Shown here piece by piece: positions 36,570 to 46,199 of a stretch of DNA of 64,000 nucleotides. Position 1 is the first letter of the stretch; each line of letters opens with the position of its first letter. A model generated the notes under the pieces. It was not told the DNA's origin, searched no databases, and worked only from the letters and a program-made list of their open reading frames with translations. The translations under genes and the position numbers were made by a program. The stretch comes from Desulforhopalus sp. IMCC35007 (GTDB lineage Bacteria; Desulfobacterota; Desulfobulbia; Desulfobulbales; Desulfocapsaceae): contig NZ_SWCN01000011.1 in assembly GCF_005116575.1 (NCBI RefSeq), forward strand, positions 1 through 64,000, written 5' to 3'.

Positions 36570-37113
36570 TGCTGTTTCTCCTTGGTGTTGAAAATTTCAG
36601 AAATGCTCATTGTATGGGAAGATGCTCTTATAACACGGTTGTGATTTCGCATCAAAAACATGACGGAAGAATTTTTTAACGACTGTACTGAACAGAAGAT
36701 ATCCTATTTTATTCCGATGCTCTATTAAAAAAATATCTTCTTTGAGGATGGATATGAAGACCGTTTGGACGAACCACTATGGGAGGAGGTGGAAGGCGGG
36801 AAGCTGAGATGCAAAAAAGAGGGCAAGTGGTATCTCTTTTGAGCGTGTGAGATGTATGGACCCTGAGTTCGTTCTCCATTATCCATGAACCATTTGGGTA
36901 CTGCTGGCGGTACCGGGGCCTTTGTATTTTAAAGGTGGCTTTACCAGTTGTCGTTTACCTGTCTTTGATCTGGAGTGATCTGTATTTTCTCAATGCGTTG
37001 AGAAATAGCAAAGAATTGAGTAAAGAAATGTGAGAAAATGGCAAAAATTATTTCCAGCCCAATGCAGAGAAGATTTTGGGTCTGGAGCCTTAAAAGGGAA
37101 GAGGGCGTAGTCT
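36570..37113. other. divergent intergenic region, 544 bases
   Basis: It lies between the divergent binding-protein and glycerate kinase genes. Besides the possible gene relic at 36692-36842, it holds an inverted repeat AGAAGATAT (36694-36702) with ATATCTTCT (36733-36741). I see no purine-riboswitch-like arrangement upstream of the transporter operon and no RNA gene. Confidence 0.5.
36692..36842 (+). pseudogene. possible gene relic with a frameshift at an A7 run
   Basis: Reading from 36692 gives 14 protein-like codons up to a run of seven A (36727-36733). Skipping one base there continues in another frame for about 36 codons to TGA 36840, with a very charged, protein-like end (LDEPLWEEVEGG, KEGKWYLF). 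Neither part has an ATG with a ribosome site. This may be the remnant of a small gene or chance; no family is recognised. Confidence 0.25.
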
Positions 37114-38451
37114 ATGGATGAACAACTCGCAGGAATGAGAAGAGATATTGTTGATATCTTTCAGGCGGGTCTGCGGGCGGTTGATCCGGCAGCAGCGATC
37201 AGGCGGTTCTGTGCCGTAGATCACAACATTTTACGCGTTGATGGGCGTGACTACAATCTGGCACTGTACACCAGAATAGTCATACTGGGAGCCGGAAAGG
37301 CAGGTGCTGCAATGGCTGGGGCTGTCGAGGAGATTTTGGCCCAGCGCATCACTGAAGGTCTTGTGGTGGTGAAATATGACCATGTCCTCCCTCTTGCAAA
37401 AGTCCGTCTTGTGGAGGCCGGTCATCCTTTACCCGATGCAAATGGAGTGGCGGGGGCCGATGCCCTGTTGGAACTGGCGGCACAGTGTGATGAGAAAACC
37501 CTGGTGATCTGCCTGATCTCAGGGGGTGGATCTTCGCTGCTCCCCTGTCCGGTGGATGGCGTGAGTCTTAAGGATAAGCAACAGACAACCGGAGCCCTCC
37601 TAGACTGCGGCGCAGACATTCACGAGATCAACACTGTGCGCAAACACCTGTCAAAGATTAAGGGGGGCGGCCTGGCCAAAGCGGTTTTTCCAGCGACCCT
37701 TGTCTGTTTAATGCTCTCAGATGTTGTGGGAGATGACCTTGATACAATTGCTTCGGGCCCCTGTGTTGCCGATTCCACAACATATGTACAATGCGCAGCT
37801 ATCTTTGAAAAGTATGCTATAAAAGATAAGATTCCTTTACGTGTACAAGAACATATACAGAGCGGTGTTGCGGGTTTGGTTGCAGAAACACCAAAACAAG
37901 GTGCATCGTTTTTTAACAAAGTTCACTACGTTGTTGTCGGGTGCAATTACGAAGCACTTGTGGCCTGTAAACAAAAAGCAAAAGAGCTGGGCTATAATAC
38001 TCTTCTGCTCTCTTCTACGATAGAAGGAGAGACTGCAGATGCTGCATCGTTTCACATGGCGCTGGCACGGGAAATAGCCCGGCACAATGAGCCGGTGAGA
38101 GTTCCAGCCTGTCTTCTTTCCGGTGGAGAGACTACGGTTACTATTAAAGGCCATGGAAAAGGCGGTCGCAATCAGGAATTCGTACTTGCGTCTGCAATGC
38201 AGATGCAGGGGATGCCAAACACTGTGGTGCTCTCCGCCGGTACAGACGGCAGCGACGGGCCGACTGATGCGGCGGGCGCGATCACCGACAGTAGCGTGGG
38301 TGAAAGAGCACGTGCTTTGGGCCTTGTGTCAAAGGAGTATCTGGATAATAACGATTCATATCACTTTTTTGCAGCACTTGATGATCTGTATAAAACGGGG
38401 CCTACTAATACCAATGTAATGGATATACGGATCATTTTGGTTGGTGGATGA
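37114..38451 (+). CDS. glycerate 2-kinase (MOFRL family)
   Basis: 445 residues, the usual length for class II glycerate kinase, which makes 2-phosphoglycerate from D-glycerate and ATP. Motifs: Gly-rich ILGAGKAGAAMA (about 57), the nucleotide/substrate loop ISGGGSSLLPCP, the VRKHLSKIKGGGLA segment, and the C-terminal MOFRL domain with SGGETTVTIKGHGKGGRNQE and SAGTDGSDGPTDAAGA. GAGGGCG precedes ATG 37114. It is alone on its strand and divergent from the nucleoside transporter; it may serve glycerate or serine-pathway use. Confidence 0.93.
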   Translation: MDEQLAGMRRDIVDIFQAGLRAVDPAAAIRRFCAVDHNILRVDGRDYNLALYTRIVILGAGKAGAAMAGAVEEILAQRITEGLVVVKYDHVLPLAKVRLVEAGHPLPDANGVAGADALLELAAQCDEKTLVICLISGGGSSLLPCPVDGVSLKDKQQTTGALLDCGADIHEINTVRKHLSKIKGGGLAKAVFPATLVCLMLSDVVGDDLDTIASGPCVADSTTYVQCAAIFEKYAIKDKIPLRVQEHIQSGVAGLVAETPKQGASFFNKVHYVVVGCNYEALVACKQKAKELGYNTLLLSSTIEGETADAASFHMALAREIARHNEPVRVPACLLSGGETTVTIKGHGKGGRNQEFVLASAMQMQGMPNTVVLSAGTDGSDGPTDAAGAITDSSVGERARALGLVSKEYLDNNDSYHFFAALDDLYKTGPTNTNVMDIRIILVGG

Positions 38452-38541
38452 TCTTTTACTGCGGTCTCTACTCTTAACGTCTACCCTTCCTAACGAAGGG
38501 TTGGTATGCGCACAGACAGTCAATATTGCTTTGGAATAATC

Positions 38542-39294
38542 TTAATTCAGTAAGAGGTAAACCCAATACCCCAGCCATTCATGGATTGCCTCACTGCTCA
38601 ATTGCAGGCTGTGAGCGTTCGGTATAAAGGAGCTGGTGGATAGTGTTTTTTTGTCAATAAAGTCTGTTGGGGCTGGCTGCACAAAAAAGCCAGCTCGTTC
38701 AAAACTCCATTTTGCCCGCATCATATGCAATGAAGAAGTAACCAGTAGAATGGATGTTTTATTTTCTGCCTCTAAAATTTCATAGCTAAAGTCAGCATTT
38801 TCTGCAGTCGTTCTGCTTTTAGCTTCTAGCCATTTTGCTTGAATCCCAAAACCTTCAAACAAATCAAAAGCCATAGTCTCGGCTAGACTGCGATGCTCAT
38901 TGCTTTGCACTGATCCACCACTCAACAGTACTGGCAGCCCTGTCCGACGCTGAAGGAAAGCGCCGTACCGTATGCGGCTTAATGCCTGTTCGCCACTTAC
39001 CGGTTCACCAAATTCAGGGGTAGCTTCATTTTGTGTACCAGAAAGGATTACGATGGCATCGGCCTGCAAAGTTGCCAACTGATGGGGCTGGAGCGCTTGA
39101 TCTTGTCTAAGTGAAAGCGCGAGTGACGTTGATGCAATCGGTGTTCCTAACCCCCACAGACTGAGTACGGCCAGTATGAAGAGAGCGTTTGCACATAGTG
39201 GTCTGCGTTTATGTAATGGCCATGCCATAAGTAGAACTATTATTTGAGTAAAAGGCGGTAAAAGAATGGTTTTTAAAAGGTATCGTATTTCCAT
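38542..39294 (-). CDS. YdcF/ElyC-like DUF218 protein
   Basis: 250 residues. Two N-terminal membrane helices (about 8-27 and 34-55) are followed by a periplasmic DUF218 domain with ADAIVILSGTQNE, LPVLLSGGSVQ, SRTTAENADFS and ILLVTSSLHMMRA, the family's conserved stretches. Members such as ElyC and SanA affect cell-envelope polymer synthesis; the reaction is not settled. No clear ribosome site precedes ATG 39294. It is the most downstream gene of a minus-strand surface-polysaccharide group, 240 bases after the SGNH gene. Confidence 0.87.
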   Translation of the reverse strand: MEIRYLLKTILLPPFTQIIVLLMAWPLHKRRPLCANALFILAVLSLWGLGTPIASTSLALSLRQDQALQPHQLATLQADAIVILSGTQNEATPEFGEPVSGEQALSRIRYGAFLQRRTGLPVLLSGGSVQSNEHRSLAETMAFDLFEGFGIQAKWLEAKSRTTAENADFSYEILEAENKTSILLVTSSLHMMRAKWSFERAGFFVQPAPTDFIDKKTLSTSSFIPNAHSLQLSSEAIHEWLGYWVYLLLN

Positions 39295-39536
39295 TTTGAT
39301 TCATTTTTTATTTAAAAAGCAGATGACTGATCACTCTGAAGAATATTGTGCCATTCCAGTCTATATTATGTTCTCCCAGATCGTCATTCTAGCAACATGT
39401 TTTGAAAAAAGAGATAGCAGATTTTTCATGAATGCTGGATTTGCTGAATACTCATTCGATTGATAGAGTTTTAATCGTCTCTGTAATTGGTGAATTTGGA
39501 CAGGGAATAGAGCAGTTGTAATTGCCCGAGACATTG

Positions 39537-40472
39537 TCAAAATGAGAGATCTTTGCCCTCAAGGATTGGAGCAAGAACGTTTTGGCTAAAGTAGCTGATT
39601 CCACGTGTATTAAAATGCATATGGTCATAGTAATATTGTGTGTTCTGCATAGCGGTTGAGAGGTTTATGTAGCTTACATGGCTTTGCTGCTTTGCGACCT
39701 CCCTGAGTTTCTGGTCAACGGCTTCTATTCCAGGGAAATCCGGAATAAGAAGTGGCAAGATGATGTAGGTAATTTTACTGCCATGTTTTTTGGCAAGTGC
39801 ATTAATGGTATCAACATACTGACAGTAGCGTTTAAAGCTCTCTTTTTTGTACCTGCTCTGGTAGTAGATTTTTGCCTGCTGTACTTTTTCGTGGTCTATG
39901 TTTTTCAGCGTTCCGCTGGTAAGACCTGGTCCTGCATAGCGGGAAATTTCCTGCCAGTCAGTCACCGCAATCATCTTCAGATAGGAGAAAATTGTATTGA
40001 GAGGGTAGCGGTCAGTGATCAACTGCCAGAGAATGGACAGTTCAAACGGCTCATCCCGGAGGAAAAAGGTGTTGTTTTCATTGTTGATGGGAGAATAAAA
40101 GACCCATGGGTCGACCAGATAAAAGAGGTGATCAACGCTGTTGCCCCGGCTGTAAAAATAAGAGAGATGGATTTTAGCGGGCATCAGGCCGCCGCCTCCC
40201 CCTTTTGAAAGATTAACAAGGCTTTTCTGCAGAAGATTCTCTACCCTCTGGTGATTATCATCTCTTGAAAATACCCGCCCCCGTGAGGTTCCCAGCAACC
40301 CGATGTCGTAATGTCTGTTTGCCCCGGTTGCCAGAAGATTAGATTCAGTGTCCTTGATATTGAATTGAATATCCCGGTTGCTCCCTGAAAAAAAGAGCAA
40401 AACCGCCACCAGGAGGAATATGTTCAAAAGGGTGAAGGCGACTGCTTTTATGAAGAATTTTTGAATGCCCAT
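39537..40472 (-). CDS. SGNH-like protein accompanying an MBOAT acyltransferase
   Basis: 311 residues with one N-terminal membrane anchor (about 9-29). The rest should be outside the cytoplasm. An SGNH/GDSL-type nucleophile is seen in GLLGTSRGRVFSR (Ser near residue 62) and an Asp-x-x-His pair in YDHMHFNTRG near the C-terminus, the arrangement found in AlgJ/AlgX- and DltD-like partners of MBOAT proteins. It starts 20 bases after the MBOAT gene stop, so the two should form a two-component O-acetylation system: the membrane enzyme exports the acetyl group and this protein places it on a polysaccharide. Confidence 0.8.
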   Translation of the reverse strand: MGIQKFFIKAVAFTLLNIFLLVAVLLFFSGSNRDIQFNIKDTESNLLATGANRHYDIGLLGTSRGRVFSRDDNHQRVENLLQKSLVNLSKGGGGGLMPAKIHLSYFYSRGNSVDHLFYLVDPWVFYSPINNENNTFFLRDEPFELSILWQLITDRYPLNTIFSYLKMIAVTDWQEISRYAGPGLTSGTLKNIDHEKVQQAKIYYQSRYKKESFKRYCQYVDTINALAKKHGSKITYIILPLLIPDFPGIEAVDQKLREVAKQQSHVSYINLSTAMQNTQYYYDHMHFNTRGISYFSQNVLAPILEGKDLSF

Positions 40473-40492
40473 GTTTTAAAAATATCTTTTGT

Positions 40493-41935
40493 TCAGAATT
40501 GAAAATAGATAAATTCCTGCCGTGTCCCAAACACACCCGCCACAGCAATAATCCAGAGGAGAATAGTATAAAAAAGCCAGCGCAGAGTAAGGGGAAGGTC
40601 CGCTATCACATCCTGTATGGAGTGTTTTCTCTCGAGCATATCAACCGTAAAAAGAAATAGAACCAGGCAGAGATCGCAGAGCAAAAGAGGCAGGCCAACC
40701 ACTGAAATTGCGGTTGTACTTGAGTGCATCACAAACATATTCCCGAGAACAGAAAAAGCATCGCCAAGAGAATTAGCGCGGAAAAAAATCCAGGCAAAAC
40801 AGATCATCGTCATGGTCATCGCCAGGCGGGTAAGGCGATTCATAAAGGTCTGCTCTCCTGCAGAAATACAGCGGGCGATTCTCGCCTGAAAAGAGCCACT
40901 CATGTTCTCTATAACCAGATAAAAACCATGGAGTCCTCCCCAGACCACAAAGGTCCAGTTCGCTCCGTGCCATAGGCCGCTTAAGAGAAAGGTAATCATA
41001 AGATTGTAATACCAGCGCCATTTTACTCCCCGATTGCCGCCCAGTGGTATGTAGACATAATCGCGAAACCAGGTGGAAAGGGAGATATGCCAGCGTTGCC
41101 AGAATTCGCGAATGGATTTGGCAAAATAGGGGCGTCTGAAATTTTCCATGAGATCAAAGCCCATGACCCTGGCAGCCCCTCTTGCCATGTCTGTGTATCC
41201 CGAAAAATCACAGTAGATCTGAATCGCAAAAAAGAAGGTGGCGACCACGAGAGGCAACCCCTGATAGTCATCAACATGGTTATAGACGCGATTGACGTAG
41301 ACAGCTAATTGATCAGCAATGACAACTTTTTTGAAAAGCCCCCAGAGCATGAGGCGCAAACCTCCAACGACACGGGGATAATCAAATTCGTAGCGCTGTC
41401 TGAGTTGAGGCAGGAGATGCTTGGTCCGTTCAATGGGGCCTGCAACCAGTTGAGGCCAGAAAGAAACATACAGGGCATAGATGCCGAGGTGCCTTTCTGC
41501 ACTAACCCGTCCTTTATAGACGTCGATGGTGTAGCTGAGGGTCTGAAAGGTGTAAAAAGAGATGCCAACCGGCAGGAGAACCTTAAATAATGGCGTGTCG
41601 TAAAAGATATTAATCGATTGCAGGGTCTGGTGTACTGATTGACTGAGAAAATTGAAATATTTGAAAAAAAACAAAATCGATAGATTGCAGGTCAGACTGA
41701 GTGCCAGATATTTTTTCCGTCTCTTTTGATCTGTGAGGGCAGACATTCGTAAAGCTGCAAAATAATCAACCACGGTGGAGAACATGATCAGAAGGACATA
41801 TTCAGCTTTCCAGCACATATAAAAATAGTAACTGGAGACGAGAAGCAGACCCCAGCGATACCGATGGGGAAGAAGAAAGTAGGCTGTGACGACGACCAGA
41901 AAAAATAGTGAGAACTGTAAAGAATTAAATAACAT
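40493..41935 (-). CDS. MBOAT-family O-acyltransferase (AlgI/DltB type)
   Basis: 480 residues, polytopic. It carries the AlgI-type signature FWQRWHISLSTWFRDYVYIPLGGNR and the active-site His in LSGLWHGANWTFVVWGGLHG. The N-terminus (FLLPHRYRWGLLLVSSYYFY) and FKYFNF are also typical. It would move acetyl groups across the membrane for transfer to an extracellular polymer. The SGNH protein just downstream is its likely partner. No polymerase or synthase gene is adjacent, so the polymer modified is unknown; the divergent beta-helix protein at 42208 may act on it. Confidence 0.92.
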   Translation of the reverse strand: MLFNSLQFSLFFLVVVTAYFLLPHRYRWGLLLVSSYYFYMCWKAEYVLLIMFSTVVDYFAALRMSALTDQKRRKKYLALSLTCNLSILFFFKYFNFLSQSVHQTLQSINIFYDTPLFKVLLPVGISFYTFQTLSYTIDVYKGRVSAERHLGIYALYVSFWPQLVAGPIERTKHLLPQLRQRYEFDYPRVVGGLRLMLWGLFKKVVIADQLAVYVNRVYNHVDDYQGLPLVVATFFFAIQIYCDFSGYTDMARGAARVMGFDLMENFRRPYFAKSIREFWQRWHISLSTWFRDYVYIPLGGNRGVKWRWYYNLMITFLLSGLWHGANWTFVVWGGLHGFYLVIENMSGSFQARIARCISAGEQTFMNRLTRLAMTMTMICFAWIFFRANSLGDAFSVLGNMFVMHSSTTAISVVGLPLLLCDLCLVLFLFTVDMLERKHSIQDVIADLPLTLRWLFYTILLWIIAVAGVFGTRQEFIYFQF

Positions 41936-42120
41936 AATGGAAAACTGTAGGTAGTGTTTGCACTCAGTCAGAGGGATTGGTAATGTTCAGCTCTAAACAG
42001 TATCGTTAGAGTTGTGTAATGGCAGGACGTCAAGAATGTCACAAGATCACTGTCACTGGAATTTAGAAATTTCGACTATATATGGCTGTTACCAAATCGT
42101 CAAATGATTAAACGAAGAGT

Positions 42121-42132
42121 TGTGGTACCACA
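42121..42132. promoter_or_regulatory. 12-bp perfect palindrome, possible operator
   Basis: TGTGGTACCACA, upstream of the beta-helix gene (ATG 42208) and in the divergent region shared with the MBOAT gene. A dimeric repressor or activator could bind here. No matching regulator gene is adjacent. Confidence 0.35.
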
Positions 42133-42207
42133 TATCAGTTGTTACCGCAGTCAGCCGCAGCAGGATGCTGTATCTCCAACAACGCATTGCAGGGGTGGAA
42201 TCGCTAC

Positions 42208-44070
42208 ATGAACAGTTTTTATAAAACAATCAAGGCACTGTCGTTGGGTCTTCTGGCTGTATTGGTTGTACATCCTATTGTTTTTCCCGATGAAGGAGTG
42301 GCTCAGCCAAAAGGTGAGCAGGTGTCCTTGAATGATCAGGGACCACCAAAAAGTGAGTCTGCCTGGATTCCAGAGGTGTGGCAAAGATATGTCAATAATG
42401 ACGATTCTGCCATGCAGCTCCCGGATTTTTCCCAGGCGGGTTATGCCATGGGGGAACGTCCATTGCCAGAGATCAATGGTCCTGTATTTGATGTAACCGA
42501 TAAGGAGTATGGGGCAATCCCCGATGATCAGGTTGATGACACTAGAGCAATTCAGGCGGCAGTTGATGCTGCTGGCAATGTCGGGGGAGGTGTTGTTCTA
42601 CTGCCGAGAGGCCGATATGAGATTCGTGCAAAACCAGAAACAAATGCCCTCAGAATCACCTCGGACAAGGTTGTCATTCGCGGGGAAGGGGGGGGCGCGA
42701 ACGGCACAGTTCTTCATCTTGGATACCCAGCCTTTAAAGGTAATGTGCGGAGACTGGGCAGTGTGCCAGCAGATCAAGCCGCCCGCAGTGGTGCCACGAT
42801 TGCAGTGATCGGACCTGAAAATGAGCAGCAGATTACCACGGTTACAGCCGATATCCTGCGAGGGCAAACCCTGGTTCGGGTAGCTGACAGCTCTGGGCTT
42901 GCGGCGGGTCAGGATGTCGTTATCGCTCTTGAAGATCCTCTGATCGATGAGACGAACCCAGATCCCATAAAAGCCGACATTTCAGTACAGCTTACCTCTC
43001 CCTTTCAGTTGACTGCCGATCAGACAGATACCTTTGGTAAGGCTTCACGCGATTACACCTGGATCGTTAAAATTAGCGAGGTCCTGGACAGTAACACTGT
43101 TCGCCTGTGCAAGCCTGCCCGTTTTGACCTGTTTGCCAGGTATAAACCCAGGATTACCTCGTTTTCAGGAATACGTGAGGTGGGGATTGAGAATCTTCTC
43201 ATTGAGAGCAGCTGGCCTGGTGATTATCAGCACCACAAGCCGTATAAGGACCAAACGGGCACGGTTATCAGAACGGCCAAGGAGCAGGATTATCTGTGGA
43301 ATGGTGTCTGGATCAGTCATGTCGTTGATAGCTGGGTGAAAAATGTAACCTTTAAAGACCTCACCCAAGGGACGATAATAAGCCACTCCGCCAACTGTAC
43401 CCTGCAAAATCTCAGGTTTGAAGGAAAAGACGGTCATGCTGGGGTAACGATTGGCCGGAGTAATGATATTTTGCTGGCTCAGGCTGACTTTTATGCCCGG
43501 CTGGTGCATCCGGTTACCCTCACCATGATGGCCTCAGGTAATGTTGTCACCAATTCGACAAGCCACTATGAAGGACGAAACGATGCCACAGGTACTGATG
43601 CTGTGATAGATTTTCATGGTATTTTTCCTTTTGAAAATCTGTTTGACAAATTGACGGGTTTTTATGTCTGTCCTGGCGGGGATATGTCTGTTTTACCCCA
43701 TGCAGGAGTGCGGAATGTATTCTGGAACATTAGAGCACCAGAGACGATGAGCTGTTATACCGGTCCCACGGACGATGAATTTTTTCGTACCTATGCTACA
43801 GCTGGTACTTCTTCACATTCAGAAGCCACGATGTATGAGCATGTACCCCAGGCCTTTTTTATAGGAATTACCAGAAAGGGAGAAAAACCTGTGACCATAG
43901 GGCAGTCAACCCTGGACAGAACAAATCAGTGGTACACCGTTGAAGGGCTCAATCGACAGGCGCTGGGGATCAGCTCGTTGTACGAGGCTCAACGGGACTT
44001 ACGTAGAATTCATTCAGCCCGTGGCCAAAAGAGTATCACCCCTGAGGCAAGTGGTAATCAGGACCAGTAA
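42208..44070 (+). CDS. secreted right-handed beta-helix protein (pectate lyase 3 superfamily)
   Basis: 620 residues with a Sec signal peptide (ending near VFPDEGVAQP). After a linker of about 60 residues comes the pectate-lyase-3 opening, KEYGAIPDDQVDDTRAIQAA, followed by GGGVVLLPRGRYEI and a long solenoid with VTFKDLT, NCTLQNLRF, and ATGTDAVIDFHG. Such proteins bind, cleave or epimerise polysaccharides. The ATG at 42208 opens the signal peptide and has GGGGTGG upstream; the frame starts earlier. Its stop codon is directly next to that of the convergent barrel gene at 44071. Nearness to the acetylation genes suggests the same surface polymer as substrate. Confidence 0.85.
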   Translation: MNSFYKTIKALSLGLLAVLVVHPIVFPDEGVAQPKGEQVSLNDQGPPKSESAWIPEVWQRYVNNDDSAMQLPDFSQAGYAMGERPLPEINGPVFDVTDKEYGAIPDDQVDDTRAIQAAVDAAGNVGGGVVLLPRGRYEIRAKPETNALRITSDKVVIRGEGGGANGTVLHLGYPAFKGNVRRLGSVPADQAARSGATIAVIGPENEQQITTVTADILRGQTLVRVADSSGLAAGQDVVIALEDPLIDETNPDPIKADISVQLTSPFQLTADQTDTFGKASRDYTWIVKISEVLDSNTVRLCKPARFDLFARYKPRITSFSGIREVGIENLLIESSWPGDYQHHKPYKDQTGTVIRTAKEQDYLWNGVWISHVVDSWVKNVTFKDLTQGTIISHSANCTLQNLRFEGKDGHAGVTIGRSNDILLAQADFYARLVHPVTLTMMASGNVVTNSTSHYEGRNDATGTDAVIDFHGIFPFENLFDKLTGFYVCPGGDMSVLPHAGVRNVFWNIRAPETMSCYTGPTDDEFFRTYATAGTSSHSEATMYEHVPQAFFIGITRKGEKPVTIGQSTLDRTNQWYTVEGLNRQALGISSLYEAQRDLRRIHSARGQKSITPEASGNQDQ

Positions 44071-45213
44071 TCAGGAATCTATGTGTGTTCTGACTGTTGG
44101 CTGGGTTGTAAACTTTGTAGAGCGAAGACTCATACTGTGCCGGATACGATCCTGGTCAAGGCCTGCGGCATTTGATCTTTTGAATAATTTTTTAATTTTT
44201 CCAAACAGATCGTCCGGATTCAATAGGTTGAATTTAATCAGAAAGCCAAGAGATCTTGAATTCTTCTTATCCTGGTAGCGGGTTTCTTTCACATAGAGTT
44301 CCAGGCCACTGATGGAATAGCCAGTGTACAAGGTCTGGCTCGAATGGAGGTACCTGTAGAAGGTGGTGATGGAACCGATTGATGTTTTTTGCCGTATGCT
44401 GGCAAGAAATGTAAGAGATTCTTCAACTTGTTCGGACATATCAAACATTTCATCCTGATTTATATATTCATACCCCAGGCTCAGACTGGTCTTTAATCCA
44501 TGCAGATAACTGGCTCCTAATTCTTCATAGCCAAAGGCCATTTGAGCGAGAACCTCATGGGTCGTTGTCTCGCTGAAAGCGTCAAGAAGATAGGCCGTGT
44601 TCTGCTGTTGATCGCCGTGAGGTATACGAGTACGGTGCAGGGTTTCACCGGGGATAACGCTACAGGAATAGCTGACTGAGGTTTCTCGAAGAAATGAATT
44701 GCTGTACCGGGTGTAATTTGCCGCAAAACTGTTTTCATAGGTATTCTTGCTGAAACTTCCGCTCTGCACCAGTGTATTGTTGAGTTTTTTCCCCAACAGT
44801 CGGTAGGAGAAGAGGAGCTCACCATCAATTGCAGGCACATAATGGCCAAGACTTGAATTCAGTCTGATCTGATTGTCGCTGTCAATCTGAGAGGTGAGGT
44901 AACCAAAGGCCTGATAATCTGTACGGGCCAGCGAAAAAAGGCGGCCATATTCAAAATTAAGGTCAGCCAGGGTTTCATCACTTGTATCTTCAAACACCTT
45001 TCTACTGAGTTTTCCCTGGAGGTTCGTCAGATAGTTGTCCGTTTGTTTTGAATAACTGATTTGTGCGGGGGGATACGAACTTTTTTCCCGAGGGCCGTAA
45101 TTATCCTGGAGGGAGGTGACCTCTCCATGGGTGGTCTGAGAAAGGGTTGATAACGATACGGTTATAAAAAAGACGACAGTGTAATTCCTGTAACGAACTT
45201 CTGTGCTTCTCAT
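44071..45213 (-). CDS. putative outer-membrane beta-barrel protein
   Basis: 380 residues, family not recognised. A signal peptide (about 1-32, TTHGEV) is followed by alternating polar/aromatic strands rich in Tyr, Ser and Thr (e.g. SLGYEYINQDEMF, SITTFYRYLHSSQTLYTGYS), typical of a transmembrane barrel of some 14-18 strands. The last 50 residues are basic and unlike a strand. The frame opens at 45312, but ATG 45213 has GAGGAAAG upstream and opens the signal. It is convergent with the beta-helix gene with no bases between the stops. It could export or sense a surface polysaccharide. Confidence 0.65.
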   Translation of the reverse strand: MRSTEVRYRNYTVVFFITVSLSTLSQTTHGEVTSLQDNYGPREKSSYPPAQISYSKQTDNYLTNLQGKLSRKVFEDTSDETLADLNFEYGRLFSLARTDYQAFGYLTSQIDSDNQIRLNSSLGHYVPAIDGELLFSYRLLGKKLNNTLVQSGSFSKNTYENSFAANYTRYSNSFLRETSVSYSCSVIPGETLHRTRIPHGDQQQNTAYLLDAFSETTTHEVLAQMAFGYEELGASYLHGLKTSLSLGYEYINQDEMFDMSEQVEESLTFLASIRQKTSIGSITTFYRYLHSSQTLYTGYSISGLELYVKETRYQDKKNSRSLGFLIKFNLLNPDDLFGKIKKLFKRSNAAGLDQDRIRHSMSLRSTKFTTQPTVRTHIDS

Positions 45214-45597
45214 GCAACTTTCCTCGCTTACGTTTACGTTCAAGCGCTTATTAAAACAGCACTTATTTAATGTGAGGGATATTTTAGATAGAGATGGAGT
45301 CGTTTTTTTCAAGCTGTGTGCCAGCTTGAAGATAGTAGAAAAAATGTCGAGGATAAAAATCTTACCAATGAAGTCGTCCTAGCAATAAATCGGAAGAATT
45401 TGTGGCACCAGCTTGACTCTCATTTTTTTTTGACATAAGCTCATATACAGCACATGAAACTGGCCGATTTATGTGAGAAATAAGACTATGGTTTTGTTGA
45501 TATTGAGTCAGATATGTATGAGTTTTTTGGTTCTGGGTTAAGGTAGAAGACGTGGAAATTGTCCACCAAAAATGAATAATTTTAAAAGGAAACAAAA
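45214..45597. other. divergent intergenic region, 384 bases
   Basis: It lies between the barrel gene (minus) and the Cache protein (plus). A 9-bp hairpin TTCAAGCTG/CAGCTTGAA occurs at 45308-45330; the T run precedes it on the plus strand, so it is not a terminator. Possible TTGACA boxes near 45429 lack a good -10 partner. No gene is supported. Confidence 0.5.
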
Positions 45598-46098
45598 ATG
45601 AAGAAATTGGTTATGACGCTTGTTGCAGCTCTAATGGCATGTACCGTAAACGTTAAGGCTGAATCAGCAACACCCTCAGAAATATACGAACAGGTTTTAA
45701 AAGGTGTTGAGGTATTACAGAGTCTTGGGGAAGAGGGGTTGCCTGCCTTTAATGACCCTAAAGGAGAGTTTGCCTGGAAAGATACCTACGTACAGGTGTA
45801 TAACTGTGAAGCCCAGCAGATCGTAGGGCATGTTAATCCAAGTCTTTTGGAGTGGACTCCCGAAAAATTCGCAGCAGTTGAAGATAAAAAAGGCAACCAT
45901 ATAACCAAAATCATTTGTGAGGCGGCTAAAAACCCTAATGGTGCCTGGGTTGAATACTGGTGGCCTAAACCAGGCGAGACTGAAGCGTCAAGAAAAATCA
46001 CTTTTGCTATTCAGGTTCCAGGTTTTCCTTACCAGGTCTCTTCCGGTATCTACGATGAGGCGATGTCGCTTGAGCAACTGGGAAAGATCAACAATTAA
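45598..46098 (+). CDS. periplasmic single Cache-domain protein
   Basis: 166 residues with a signal peptide (1-21, NVKAES). The mature part is a stand-alone Cache domain: FAWKDTYVQVYNCEAQQIVGHV, ICEAAKNPNGAWVEYWWPKPGE and VPGFPYQVSSGIYDE are the family's conserved segments. Two Cys (in YNCE and IICEAA) might form a disulfide. Such proteins bind small organic ligands. A chemoreceptor gene follows after 101 bases on the same strand, so it may present a ligand to that receptor. AAAGGAAA precedes the ATG. Confidence 0.88.
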   Translation: MKKLVMTLVAALMACTVNVKAESATPSEIYEQVLKGVEVLQSLGEEGLPAFNDPKGEFAWKDTYVQVYNCEAQQIVGHVNPSLLEWTPEKFAAVEDKKGNHITKIICEAAKNPNGAWVEYWWPKPGETEASRKITFAIQVPGFPYQVSSGIYDEAMSLEQLGKINN

Positions 46099-46199
46099 AA
46101 CCTGACTAATTACTGCAGAATATTGGGTTTCCGTCAGTTTTACCAGAATCTGACGGTCCCACCTCAATTAACTGGTAGGGTAATTCTAGAAATGATTTC

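Noticed and set aside
38483-38501. 7-bp hairpin after the glycerate kinase gene
   Set aside because: No T run follows in either direction; too weak to call a terminator.
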